48,082 nucleotides of DNA from Hydrogenophilaceae bacterium. Lineage in GTDB: Bacteria; Pseudomonadota; Gammaproteobacteria; Burkholderiales; Thiobacillaceae. The notes under the pieces are model-generated. The model saw only the letters and a list, made by a program, of their open reading frames with translations. It searched no databases and was not told the origin of the DNA. The DNA lies in contig JACAED010000008.1 of assembly GCA_013389025.1 (NCBI GenBank), forward strand, positions 1 to 48,082. Direction: 5' to 3'. Position numbers and translations under genes: made by a program. Shown in pieces: positions 27,672 to 37,773 of the stretch (within the stretch, counting starts at the first letter, position 1; each line of letters starts with the position of its first letter).

Positions 27672-30446
27672 ATGTTAGTCCCGAAATCATCCCTTTTCTG
27701 CTTGTTGCTCTGCCTTGAACTGGCGTCCTGCTCCGGTGAAGACCCAAACTCCCTTCTCGAAATGGCCCGGGCTGCTCAGGCAAGGGGGGATTTCGCAACT
27801 GCCGCCATACATTTGAAAAGCGCCATTCAGGCAGACGAAAAGAGCAGCGAGGCCCGCCTGATGCTGGGCAAGCTTTACCTGACACGCGGCGAATACGCTG
27901 CAGCGGAAAAGGAGCTCTCGCGCGCCCGAGGATTGGGGCAAAAGCCCGAAAAAATCAACCCATTGCTGGCGCAGGCCATGCTGGGCCTGCGTGAATATCA
28001 GCGTGTGGTCGATGAACTCCCCATCCCCGATGAATCCGGCACCGTTCGCGCCCAGATGCTGGCAAGCCGCGCCCAGGCCTATCTGGGCCTTCAGCAAACC
28101 GAGGAAGCTCGCAAAATTCTGGATGCCTCATCAAACGAATATCCCGCCGAGGCAGAATTGCATTTTGCCCAAGCCAAATTGCATCTGGCTGATCGACAGA
28201 CAGACCGGGCATTGTCCAGTCTGGATCAGGCCATCCAGCTCGACCCCAAACATTCCGACTATCTGCTACTGAAAGGCGACATTCTCAAACTGACCGTCAA
28301 GCCCGAAGAGGCGGCAAAGGTTTACCAGACGGTCATCACCCACGACCCCCAACATGCTTCCGCACGGCTGGCCATCGCCGCTCTGGCCATTGGCGAGAAC
28401 CGCCTGGAGGACGCCCGCAAGGAAGTGGATGCCGTACTCAAAAACACGCCCAACCATCTCATTGCACGCCATACCCGCGCGCTGATCGAATTTCGCAACC
28501 ACCAGCCCGCCAAGGCCCGCGACGACCTTGCGCCCATACTAAAAGCGGCGCCCGATTACCTGCCCGCCAACCTGCTGGCCGGCGCAGTGGAATATTCGCT
28601 TGGCTCGATGGAAACCGCCGAAACCCATCTGAAAAAAGTGTTGGCAGTTGCGCCTGGGCATCGTTATGCACGGCGTCTGCTTGCCGCGTCGCAACTCAAG
28701 CGGGGCCAGATCAACGCCGCCGAAGAAACCCTCAAAACGCTGAAACCCGAACAAAGCCAGGATGCCGCCACCCTGGTCGTGGCGGGCGAAATCGCCCTGG
28801 CCAAAAAAAATTATCCGCTGGCCGAGCAGCACTTCGCCAGGGCATCGGCACTCAAACCCGGTAGCGCAGCCATCCGCACCGAACTTGGGCTCGCCCGCAT
28901 GGCGCAGGGCGATGCGCAGGCCATCACCGATCTTCAAGCCAGTGCCGGCATGGATGCGGACAGCACGCGTGCCGATACCCTGCTTGTCCTCAATCATCTG
29001 AAGCGCAAGGAGTTCGATCAGGCACTTGCCGCCATCAATCATCTGGAACGAAAAATGCCAGGCAGTCCCCATCCTGCGAATTATCGCGGCGCGGCATTGA
29101 TGGGTAAAAATGATCTTCAGGGCGCGCGCAAGCAGTTTGAACAAGCCTTGAAGATAGACCCGAAATTTTTTCCGGCAGCGGCCAATCTTGCCCAACTGGA
29201 TGTTCGCGAAGGCAAACCCCAAGCCGCCAAAACCCGCTACGAAAGCCTGTTGAAGGCTGCCCCCCAAAACATGAACGCCATGCTGGCCATTGCGGAAATC
29301 GAGGGTCGCGCCGGCAATGAAAAAGTTTATGTCGACTGGTTGAACAAGGCAGCAAAAGCACAGCCCGATGCGCTTCAGCCTCGCAGCCTGCTCGCACAGT
29401 ACCAACTGCGCAAGAAGGAGCCCGCCAAAGCGCTCGCCCTTGCCCGCGAGGCCTACAACAGCAACCCCCAAAGCGCTGCCGCCCTGGAACTGCTGGGCAA
29501 CGTGCAGCTTGCAGCGGGCGAAAAACAGAATGCCAAGGATTCCTTCAACAAGCTGGTTGAACTGGCACCGAACTCGCCCGCCATGCATTACAAGCTGGCG
29601 CAAAGCCAGACTGCATTGAATGAACTGGAACCCGCGCTAAAAAATCTCAACAAAGTGCTGGAACTGGATGAAAACCATCTGCAGGCACGATTGGATCTTG
29701 CGCAACTTCTGGTCAAGAGCGGACAGACCGCCGAAGCCCTCAAGCAGGCCGAAATCGTCAAACGTGCATTGCCCGAGAACCCGTCCGGCCAGATGCTTGA
29801 AGGCGACATCCTGATGAGCCGGAAGAATTATCCGGGCGCGCTGGCCGCCTACGAACAGGCAGGCAAGATCAAGCCTGGCAATGCCATCCTGCTCAAACAA
29901 GTTGACGCGCTCAAGGCGGCTGGCCAGTCAGCGGAAGCGGACAAGCGCCTTGCCGCGTGGATCAAATCCCATCCGGATGATCACGCCGTGCGTATGGTGT
30001 ATGCTGAAGCCAAAATTGGCACCAGGCAATATGCCGAAGCGGCCGAGCATTATCTATACCTCAATCGGAGACTCCCCGGCCAGCTTTCCATTCTGAACAA
30101 CCTTGCCTACGCTTACGCCCAGTTGAAGGACAAGCGCGCCCTGAGCTATGCCGAACAGGCCTACACACTGCAACCCGGCCATGAAGCAGTCCTTGATACA
30201 ATGGGATGGGCATTGACCCAGACCGGCCAAGCTGCAAAAGGAATACCCTATCTGCAGAAAGCGTTGTCCAAAAAACCGGATGCCGGAGACATCCAGTATC
30301 ATTACGCAGCAGCGCTTGCGTCGAATGGTGAAAAAAGTAAAGCCGTCAATGAATTGAGGCGCCTGTTTTCAAGTGGCATTGGTTTCACATTTGAAGAAGA
30401 GGCCAAAGCCCTCCTCGACCGGCTTCAGGACAAACCTCGCCATTAA
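27672..30446 (+). CDS. prsT: PEP-CTERM system TPR-repeat lipoprotein PrsT (copy 1)
   Basis: 924 residues. The N-terminus MLVPKSSLFCLLLCLELASC forms a lipoprotein signal with Cys20. Almost all the rest is TPR repeats, recognisable by recurring A-x-x-x-Y/F-x-x-A and L-x-P helices, for example GDFATAAIHLKSAIQADEKS and ALEKLDPK-type turns such as FEQALKIDPKFFPAAANLAQ. PrsT proteins accompany exosortase A and probably organise EPS or PEP-CTERM export at the periplasmic membrane face. There is no clear ribosome site before the ATG. The stop overlaps the open frame of the second copy, which starts about 50 bases later. Confidence 0.9.
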   Translation: MLVPKSSLFCLLLCLELASCSGEDPNSLLEMARAAQARGDFATAAIHLKSAIQADEKSSEARLMLGKLYLTRGEYAAAEKELSRARGLGQKPEKINPLLAQAMLGLREYQRVVDELPIPDESGTVRAQMLASRAQAYLGLQQTEEARKILDASSNEYPAEAELHFAQAKLHLADRQTDRALSSLDQAIQLDPKHSDYLLLKGDILKLTVKPEEAAKVYQTVITHDPQHASARLAIAALAIGENRLEDARKEVDAVLKNTPNHLIARHTRALIEFRNHQPAKARDDLAPILKAAPDYLPANLLAGAVEYSLGSMETAETHLKKVLAVAPGHRYARRLLAASQLKRGQINAAEETLKTLKPEQSQDAATLVVAGEIALAKKNYPLAEQHFARASALKPGSAAIRTELGLARMAQGDAQAITDLQASAGMDADSTRADTLLVLNHLKRKEFDQALAAINHLERKMPGSPHPANYRGAALMGKNDLQGARKQFEQALKIDPKFFPAAANLAQLDVREGKPQAAKTRYESLLKAAPQNMNAMLAIAEIEGRAGNEKVYVDWLNKAAKAQPDALQPRSLLAQYQLRKKEPAKALALAREAYNSNPQSAAALELLGNVQLAAGEKQNAKDSFNKLVELAPNSPAMHYKLAQSQTALNELEPALKNLNKVLELDENHLQARLDLAQLLVKSGQTAEALKQAEIVKRALPENPSGQMLEGDILMSRKNYPGALAAYEQAGKIKPGNAILLKQVDALKAAGQSAEADKRLAAWIKSHPDDHAVRMVYAEAKIGTRQYAEAAEHYLYLNRRLPGQLSILNNLAYAYAQLKDKRALSYAEQAYTLQPGHEAVLDTMGWALTQTGQAAKGIPYLQKALSKKPDAGDIQYHYAAALASNGEKSKAVNELRRLFSSGIGFTFEEEAKALLDRLQDKPRH

Positions 30447-30496
30447 TGCCAGACAACCCATCCGCATCCATCCAAGTATCCAGGAACACCCGCATC

Positions 30497-33274
30497 ATGA
30501 AATTCCGCCCTGTTACCCTTGCCCTAGCGCTGTCTTTTTCCATCTCGCTCTGCCTTCCGGGATGTGACAGCACAGCGAATCTGACCGAACAGGAACATAT
30601 CCAGCGCGCAAAGGATTTCGAAGACAAGGGCAACCTGAAGGGCAGTATTGTCGAGTTGAAAAACGCTATACAGAAGAATCCCGATAGCCCACAGGGACGT
30701 TTGCTGCTGGGACAAATCTATTTGAAGAGAGGGATGGCAGCGGAAGCAGAAAAGGAATTGACCCGCGCCCGGCATCTCGGCATCGATGATGAATTGATCA
30801 AGCCTGCACTTGGCGAAGCGCTGTTGATGATGGGCGAATACAGTCGGGTACTTGCGGAAATCGAGCCCAGTGAACATAGCACGAAGCCAAATCTTGCCCG
30901 TATCATCCAATTACGGGCCGACGCCACGGCAAAGACGGGCCGCATCAAGGAGGCCTGTGGCATGTTTCAGCAGTCCCTTGCCGTCAACAGCGGCAACCCG
31001 CCGACTTACTGGGGACTTGCCAGGTGCGCGATGATGGAGAACGATTTGGCCAAGGCGCGGACCTGGCTGAATAAGGCCGTTAGATTGAAGGAAAAGCAGG
31101 CGCTGAGTTGGGTCGCACTAGGCGATCTGGAACGGGCCGACAACAAACCCGATCAGGCTCTGGCTGCCTATACGAAGGCGATCAACTCGGACCCCCAGAG
31201 CATCAAAGCGCGCACGGCACGCGCTACTTTGTACCTGAGCCAGGGCAATCTTGCGTCAGCTAAAGCAGACGCTGAGAAAGTTCGGCAGGATGCTCCTAAA
31301 TCCGTCAGTTCAAACTACCTGCAGGCACTCCTGGCGTACCGTGAGGGGAAATTGCCCGAGGCAAGAATTGCTTCGCAGGAGGTGTTAAAAATCAGTCCTG
31401 ACTACCTGCCTGCCTTGTTCTTGAGCGCCAATATCGAATACGCGCTGGGCAACTGGAATACAGCCGAATCACATCTCAACAAAGTGAGAAACAGGGCCCC
31501 GCAAATCCCGTCCGCGCTCAAGTTGCTGACTAGCATTCAATTGCGCCAGGGTCGAGTGGACGACGCCAAAAAGACATTGTCGGTCGTCGACCTGTCGAGG
31601 ACAAGAGACCCGGAGCTGCTGGCTTTGGCTGGCCAGATCGCGATGACTGTTAAGGATTACAACGAAGCGGCCCGGCTTATTGACGCAGCCGCAGCTCTCG
31701 ACCCAAGTAACCCAGTAATTCGTGCTGAGCTGGGCGTGGTCCGGTTTGCGCTAGACGATCCGCGTGCCATCTCGGATCTGAAGGAGGCAGCAAGACTCGA
31801 ACCAAAAACCGGCATTGTCGACAGCCTACTAGTTCTTTCCCTGCTCAAACAAGAGAAATATGATGCTGCACTGGCCAGCATCGACGAAATCGAAAGAGAG
31901 TCCCCCCCCAACCCGCTCTTATGGAATTACCGGGGGACGGCATACACCGGCAAGGGCGACCTGGACAAGGCCCGCCAAAGCTTTGTCCAGGCTCTCAAAC
32001 TGGATCCTGCCTTCTTTCCCGCAGCGGCAAAGCTGGCCTACATGGAACTTGCAGCGGGCAAAATCGACCAAGCCCGCAAGCACTACCAAAACGTACTCAA
32101 CGCCGAACCCAAGCACCTGCAGGCACTCCTCGCCTTGGCCGATCTAAGCTTGCGCGAAAAGGATGAAGCTGGCTATCTCAACGGGCTGGAGAAGGCTATT
32201 AAGGCTCATCCCCGAGCGTTCTTGCCTCGCGCCGCCATGGTGGGCCATTTCCTGAACAAGAAAAATAACAAGAGAGCGCTGGCTTTGGCCACCGAAGTTG
32301 CCAACCTTTTTCCCGACAACCCCAATGCTCAGGAACTTTTGGGTAGCACTCAGTTGGCCGTCGGTGAAAAAACACATGCCATTGCAACCTTTACCAAGCT
32401 CACCCAAAAAAGCAGGCCGTCCCCAGATGCCTTCCTGCGCCTCGCCAATGCCCACATCGCCAGCAACAACCTGGCCGAGGCGAAGAAAGCCCTAGCCAAC
32501 GCGCTCCAGATAAGACCCAATCACCTGAACAGCCTCGATGCATTGCTTCAACTGGAACTGAGGCAGAAAAATGCCGAGCAAGCCCTGACGATCGCAAAGC
32601 AGATTCAGTCGCATTATCCCACACTCCACCTCGGCTTCGACCGAGAGGGAGATATCCATTTGGCCCGTAAGCAGCTGACGCAAGCGATCGCCGCCTATGA
32701 GACGGCCTTGAGCAAGAAAGCGCGCCCGGAAGGATTCATCAAGCTTTTCAGGGCTCGCGTGATGGCAGGCAATCGCCAAGTTGCCGAAGACGATCTCAAC
32801 AAGTGGCTAAAATTGCACCCCAAGGATTCCACTGTCCGCGCCTACGCAGCCGAATACTTTTTGGCGCACAACAGGAACAAGGAAGCCATCGCCCATTATT
32901 CCGCCCTGCTACAAAACAATCCCGAGAACATTGTCTATCTCAACGATCTGGCGACTCTGTATCAAAAGGAAAAGGATCCTCGCGCCCTGGCTATGGCTGA
33001 GCGCGCGAACAAGTTGGCGCCAGACAATCCAGTCATTCACGACACCTTGGGCTGGATTTTGGTCGAGCTGGGTCAAACACGGCGCGGTCTGGAATTCCTG
33101 CAGAAAGCTATAGCAAAAATGCCTAAGACCCCGACCGTCCGCTACCACCACGCCTATGCCGTGGCGCAATCTGGAAACAAAACCGAAGCGAGAAAACGTG
33201 TCGAGAAATTGCTTCAGGAGACACAGGACTTTCCAGAAGCGGATGCGGCCAGAGCCCTTTTGAAGACCCTATAG
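30497..33274 (+). CDS. prsT: PEP-CTERM system TPR-repeat lipoprotein PrsT (copy 2)
   Basis: 925 residues from MKFRPVTLALALSFSISLCL with lipobox LPGC (Cys23). It is collinear with copy 1: the same opening (KDFEDKGNLKGSIVELKNAI, LGQIYLKRGMAAEAEKELTR) and the same ending (DTLGWILVELGQTRRGLEFL) appear in both, so the pair is a tandem duplication that has since diverged. The frame is open 17 codons further upstream, but the lipoprotein signal defines the start used here. The function is inferred to be the same as copy 1; whether both are needed cannot be read from sequence. Confidence 0.88.
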   Translation: MKFRPVTLALALSFSISLCLPGCDSTANLTEQEHIQRAKDFEDKGNLKGSIVELKNAIQKNPDSPQGRLLLGQIYLKRGMAAEAEKELTRARHLGIDDELIKPALGEALLMMGEYSRVLAEIEPSEHSTKPNLARIIQLRADATAKTGRIKEACGMFQQSLAVNSGNPPTYWGLARCAMMENDLAKARTWLNKAVRLKEKQALSWVALGDLERADNKPDQALAAYTKAINSDPQSIKARTARATLYLSQGNLASAKADAEKVRQDAPKSVSSNYLQALLAYREGKLPEARIASQEVLKISPDYLPALFLSANIEYALGNWNTAESHLNKVRNRAPQIPSALKLLTSIQLRQGRVDDAKKTLSVVDLSRTRDPELLALAGQIAMTVKDYNEAARLIDAAAALDPSNPVIRAELGVVRFALDDPRAISDLKEAARLEPKTGIVDSLLVLSLLKQEKYDAALASIDEIERESPPNPLLWNYRGTAYTGKGDLDKARQSFVQALKLDPAFFPAAAKLAYMELAAGKIDQARKHYQNVLNAEPKHLQALLALADLSLREKDEAGYLNGLEKAIKAHPRAFLPRAAMVGHFLNKKNNKRALALATEVANLFPDNPNAQELLGSTQLAVGEKTHAIATFTKLTQKSRPSPDAFLRLANAHIASNNLAEAKKALANALQIRPNHLNSLDALLQLELRQKNAEQALTIAKQIQSHYPTLHLGFDREGDIHLARKQLTQAIAAYETALSKKARPEGFIKLFRARVMAGNRQVAEDDLNKWLKLHPKDSTVRAYAAEYFLAHNRNKEAIAHYSALLQNNPENIVYLNDLATLYQKEKDPRALAMAERANKLAPDNPVIHDTLGWILVELGQTRRGLEFLQKAIAKMPKTPTVRYHHAYAVAQSGNKTEARKRVEKLLQETQDFPEADAARALLKTL

Positions 33275-33656
33275 AAGCCCTCGGAGAAGATGGAAACCTC
33301 CCTTTAGCCGCACCATCCGGTCAAGAAAATAAAACAAACGTCTGGCCAGGTTGGCTTATTCCGCTGTCCAAGCCCGGCTCGCTGTTGCCAGCATAGGCAA
33401 CATCCCAAACTACAAGGGCCGCGGCATGCTGGACACACAGCCGATCGCCGCAAAGGGCAAGAAGGGATGAGCGGCGATCCGCCACACGCCGTAATCGGCC
33501 AACCTGACAGCCGGGCTGCGCCAAAAAGCGTCCTTTCGGAACGCAACCGCAAGACACGGACATGACCAGCAGCGCCTCTCAGCCAAGCTATGACCCCAAC
33601 AAAAAAAGCGACCCACTTCGGGCCGCCTTTTAATCCTCTGGAAGCGCAGGTTTCGT
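33275..33656. other. 382-base non-coding stretch with nested inverted repeats
   Basis: No convincing gene on either strand. An outer imperfect inverted repeat (core CAGGTTGGC at 33347-33355 and GCCAACCTG at 33498-33506, with partly matching flanks) encloses two hairpins: TGTTGCC/GGCAACA (33383-33402) and the 9-bp perfect GATCGCCGC/GCGGCGATC (33443-33479). A terminator follows at 33598-33632. This could be a structured RNA or a small mobile-element remnant. Confidence 0.4.
33598..33632 (-). terminator. Terminator of the second PEP-CTERM gene
   Basis: Minus strand GCGGCCC-GAAGT-GGGTCGC (one G-T pair) followed by seven T, 25-60 bases after the stop at 33657. The plus strand also ends in TTTT, so it may act in both directions, stopping prsT transcription too. 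Confidence 0.75.
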
Positions 33657-34517
33657 TCAGGCCTTGCGGCGACGTGATGCGAAACCCATACCCATCAGCC
33701 CAAGTCCCAAGAGTGCCAGGGACCCCGGCTCGGGAACGTAAGCACGAACAGGATCTTCACTAACCAGGTCCCAGTTACCTTGGGCTGGGTAAGCACAACC
33801 AACAGTGCCGTTCACGCAGAAATCATTTTGCGCGAACATGTCGCGGTTGCCGAAAGCCGTTGGCAGCAAGCTATTATCAAACGTTGCCGCGTGAGACCCG
33901 CCGATCACGTCGAGGTAGAAGGCGCCATCGCCGGACGACGGAGACGTCGATCCATCCAAGTTTGCATCAATCGTAACGGTGCCATCTAGGGGGTTGACGC
34001 CTGAAGCAAACTGTAGGGCCAAGAACAACGAACCACCAACGACGTTGGTAATGCCATTGTAGTCATTGTGTGCGATGCCATCGCCGTCTGCAATATATCC
34101 ACCGGTTCCCTGATTGGCGCTCACCCCTGAGCTGTTCAGGTAAATATCAAGGAAGCCACCCGTCAGCTCAACATTAAGCCCTGTGCCGCTCGTTGTGATC
34201 TTATAGACATCCAAGTTATAAAACAAACCGGTCAGGAACTCACCGTTGTCACCTGCAGACCAAAGATTTAGATTGTTTCCGTCGTCGGACTCAATACTGG
34301 TAATGGCAACAATACCGTAATTGTCCTCGTCACCATCGTTACAGGCCGTACCAGTAGGCTCGCCGTTGGCGTTGAAACAATCTGCAGGCAGAATCAGGTT
34401 TTCCCAGTTGGAATATTTGATCTTGACAGGGCCTTGGTACCCGCCAAGGCTGAATGCCATGGCATTGCCAGCCATAAGGCTCGCGCCAATCAAGAGAGAA
34501 AGTTTGGTGAGTTTCAT
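33657..34517 (-). CDS. PEP-CTERM sorting-domain protein (larger)
   Basis: 286 residues: signal peptide (MKLTKLSLLIGASLMAGNAM-AF), a secreted domain with four cysteines (DCFNANGEPTGTACNDGDED and FCVNGTVGCAYPAQ) and many Gly/Asn/Asp residues, then the C-terminal tail VPEPGSLALLGLGLMGMGFA with SRRRKA. This is the tripartite PEP-CTERM signal for exosortase processing. AGGAGG nine bases before the ATG is a strong ribosome site. A -24/-12 promoter at 34592-34607 and a candidate activator site at 34694-34710 lie upstream, so regulation by RpoN with PrsR is likely. The function of the exported domain is unknown. Confidence 0.9.
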   Translation of the reverse strand: MKLTKLSLLIGASLMAGNAMAFSLGGYQGPVKIKYSNWENLILPADCFNANGEPTGTACNDGDEDNYGIVAITSIESDDGNNLNLWSAGDNGEFLTGLFYNLDVYKITTSGTGLNVELTGGFLDIYLNSSGVSANQGTGGYIADGDGIAHNDYNGITNVVGGSLFLALQFASGVNPLDGTVTIDANLDGSTSPSSGDGAFYLDVIGGSHAATFDNSLLPTAFGNRDMFAQNDFCVNGTVGCAYPAQGNWDLVSEDPVRAYVPEPGSLALLGLGLMGMGFASRRRKA

Positions 34518-34591
34518 TTTTTCAGGCCTCCTAGAAGAATTAAAGTTAAGAATCTCGACTCAGGGGATCAAACCCCCACGCCAACACTTAA

Positions 34592-34607
34592 AGCAGAAGC
34601 CATGCCA
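34592..34607 (-). promoter_or_regulatory. Predicted sigma-54 promoter of the larger PEP-CTERM gene
   Basis: Minus strand TGGCATGGCTTCTGCT: TGGCA..G at -24 and TGCT at -12 with correct GG-N10-GC spacing. About 75 bases upstream of the ATG at 34517, giving a leader of roughly 60 bases. Confidence 0.7.
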
Positions 34608-34693
34608 GAACAGGCCGTTACATCATAACAAATTGATTATTATGTGATTTTCATCTTCTTGGCAAAGGCAGTCGATGCCCAAGATAACCAACA

Positions 34694-34710
34694 TGTAAAA
34701 AAAACCGACA
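34694..34710 (-). promoter_or_regulatory. Candidate PrsR activator site (17-bp TGT...ACA element)
   Basis: Minus strand TGTCGGTTTTTTTTACA, 87 bases upstream of the -24 box. It shares TGTCGG and TTACA at identical spacing with 5133-5149. The two sites differ in distance to their promoters by 44 bases, close to four helical turns. Confidence 0.45.
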
Positions 34711-34825
34711 GACAAGGTGGTCACTTGCTTGTCCTAATCACTTGACTAACTTGAAGGCAGGTAATACGCCAAAAAATGTCATGGAATGAAACCCCACCAT
34801 AGCGCGGCGTGTCCGTGAAACAGAG

Positions 34826-35716
34826 CTACTGCGTGTTTTCCCTATTGATCCGCCAAGTTACATAACGTATCGCCAATTGATTGAGGGGATGCAGGTTTCC
34901 TCCTGGCCGCCAGCAGTGCTTAAGACGTCCCGAATAAGCATCGAATTGCATGCTGTGTGGCGCCGACAACACTTTGCCCCTCCCCAGCATGAGCTTCAAC
35001 GCTTCAGTCCCTGCCATACCTGCACATATCTGGCATGCAAGGCCCGTGGACGGTACACGCTGCCTCTTGAAATCGACGATTTCAGGGTAGACAAGGTAAC
35101 CCTTGTGCAGGAGACCTGGCGCCACGCCGACCAGGAAACGGATTGGCCACTCGTCAGGAGGAAACCCCTCCAGCCGGAAGTATTCCTCAAAGCTGGGACC
35201 GGCAGGGAGGAAATTGATGAGCGATGCGCCCATTCCAAGTGGCACCGCGAAAGTGACAGGAATGCCCCGCTGGCGGCACGCATCGTAAACCATGCGCCGT
35301 GAATGGAAGACGAAATAATCGAGTCCGTAGACATAGAGATCGACGCCATCTAGAAATTTTCCAATGTTGTCTTCCTGTACCCCATCGGGAAAGAGCGAAA
35401 GCTCCAAATCAGGATTGATGTCTAGGGCCAGTTTCGACATGACCGTAACTTTGTCCTTCCCCAGGCTGGACATGCCTGCCCCGGCTTGTCGATTGAAGTT
35501 CACCAGATTGAACAGATCGAGATCGGCCAGGTGAAATTTTCCAACGCCAAGCCTGGTTAAGGTAAGCAGATGGACGCCACCAGCCCCGCCCAAGCCTGCA
35601 ATAGCTACTCTCTTGTTTCTTAGTGATTCCTGTTCAACGGGGGTGAGCCAACCGAGGTTGCGGGAATATGCCTCGTGATAGTCAAAATCGCTGTTCCGCG
35701 GTTTCCCCTCATTCAT
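34826..35716 (-). CDS. ThiF/MoeB-type E1-like adenylyltransferase
   Basis: 296 residues from MNEGKPRNSDFDYHEAYSRN. The nucleotide-binding GLGGAGG (41-47) after RNKRVAIA, the acidic DLDLFNLVN, and NFNRQ (73-77) are the E1-like core that adenylates a C-terminal carboxylate. LACQICAG near the C-terminal third supplies one CxxC; the second CxxC of MoeB/ThiF zinc sites was not seen. No ubiquitin-like partner gene is nearby. The gene overlaps the FeeM-like gene by eight bases and lies just upstream of the promoter region of a PEP-CTERM gene. E1-like fold is sure; substrate is unknown, and activation of an acyl or amino-acid carboxylate made with the neighbour is only a hypothesis. A start 32 codons earlier exists but lies inside the neighbour. 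Confidence 0.85.
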   Translation of the reverse strand: MNEGKPRNSDFDYHEAYSRNLGWLTPVEQESLRNKRVAIAGLGGAGGVHLLTLTRLGVGKFHLADLDLFNLVNFNRQAGAGMSSLGKDKVTVMSKLALDINPDLELSLFPDGVQEDNIGKFLDGVDLYVYGLDYFVFHSRRMVYDACRQRGIPVTFAVPLGMGASLINFLPAGPSFEEYFRLEGFPPDEWPIRFLVGVAPGLLHKGYLVYPEIVDFKRQRVPSTGLACQICAGMAGTEALKLMLGRGKVLSAPHSMQFDAYSGRLKHCWRPGGNLHPLNQLAIRYVTWRINRENTQ

Positions 35717-36515
35717 CTTCTTTGAGGATTCTACGCAAAATGCCGTCTTGATCGTGCGTCGAAAAAAAATAGGGGTATAAGCTACGCTCCCTTGCCGATT
35801 TGCCTTTGCCACCCACTTCGTCGATTCTCGCCTGCATGTATGACAAATCCAAGTGCATGAGAATCACAGGGAAATTTACTCTCTTGTTAAGCCTCTCTTC
35901 GCCGATCTGTTTGAATCCGAGCATTTTTTCGTAGAAATTCTTATGGTGCGGGACAATCTCAATGACTGCATCTGTACACTCATGAATAACGCCGTAAATA
36001 TAGGCAATATGAATAAGGCTGGCCAGCAATTGCTTCGAGCCAATATTTTCGTCAACCGCCAGCTTGCTGAGCTCCCCAACCCTTTTGCCTTGCTGGCGAA
36101 GATGATCAATTTCCGGCTTGTAGAGTTCATCTGCCAGCATACCTTCTTCAGAGTCGTAGCCTACCGTAACCGTCCCAACTACCCTGTTTTGAAGATAGGA
36201 AAGAATAGTTATTCGATTAGGACATTTTTTCAGCTGGACCTTTGGAAATCCCCTCCAGGCATAACGCTTCTGAACCAGCAAACTTGCGTTACTGAACACA
36301 TCTTCCTGTTGGGCAAAACGAATCTTGAATTGCCTATCACCCAGATTCTCCTCTGCAACTGAGGCCTCGTTTCCCATGGGGGGACATAAATCCTTCAGCC
36401 TATAGGGCGACTCAAAACTTATGATGGTTCTTTCGAACTCATCAGCCTTATGCCGATTACGGCCAGACAATCCGCGTAAACTTATGGCCACCTTTAATGT
36501 TTCCCGAGTGAGCAA
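35709..36515 (-). CDS. FeeM-like N-acyltransferase (GNAT/LuxI fold)
   Basis: Up to 268 residues. The core FKIRFAQQEDVFSNASLLVQ-KRYAWRGF, VVGTVTVGYDSEEGMLADEL-YKPEIDHLRQQGKRVGELSK and HHKNFYEKMLGFKQIGEERL matches N-acyl amino acid synthases of the FeeM type, which join a long acyl chain from acyl-ACP to an amino acid. They are related to LuxI-type synthases. The listed start is a TTG at 36515; an ATG at 36377 just before the core is an alternative, so the N-terminus is uncertain. The gene lies 51 bases after hemB, overlaps the ThiF-like gene by eight bases, and is near a PEP-CTERM gene; exosortase loci often carry acyltransferases of this superfamily. Family assignment is moderately sure; substrates are unknown. 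Confidence 0.68.
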   Translation of the reverse strand: MLTRETLKVAISLRGLSGRNRHKADEFERTIISFESPYRLKDLCPPMGNEASVAEENLGDRQFKIRFAQQEDVFSNASLLVQKRYAWRGFPKVQLKKCPNRITILSYLQNRVVGTVTVGYDSEEGMLADELYKPEIDHLRQQGKRVGELSKLAVDENIGSKQLLASLIHIAYIYGVIHECTDAVIEIVPHHKNFYEKMLGFKQIGEERLNKRVNFPVILMHLDLSYMQARIDEVGGKGKSARERSLYPYFFSTHDQDGILRRILKEDE

Positions 36516-36566
36516 GTAATTAGGATGTACTTCGTATTATTTTTATCGGTACACTGCCAGTAAAAT

Positions 36567-37610
<1,044 letters not shown>

Positions 37611-37653
37611 TTACGCCCCCCTTCTCTATGTTTGCAGATGGCGTTTGCTGTCT

Positions 37654-37731
37654 CCCGCTTCTCCTCCCTGAGCGGGAACCTTCGATTGCAGAAGGTCTTT
37701 GGCCCGGCCTCCCCCTTTGGCCGGGTTTTTT
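37654..37731 (+). ncRNA. Candidate small RNA ending in a terminator
   Basis: Three consecutive stem-loops on the plus strand: CCCGCT/AGCGGG (37654-37676), CCTTC/GAAGG (37679-37695) and CCCGGCC/GGCCGGG (37703-37725), the last followed by six T. No plus-strand protein gene precedes it, and it lies just upstream of the divergent hemB start. The 5' end and promoter were not located. It was compared from memory with 6S RNA and not matched. Confidence 0.4.
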
Positions 37732-37773
37732 ATTTCTGTTTTTTTCTGCCTGAATGTGCTATCAGTTTTTTCT

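Noticed and set aside
28539-29603. 354-codon minus-strand open frame inside prsT
   Set aside because: It is antisense to a clear TPR protein and has no family features or ribosome site.
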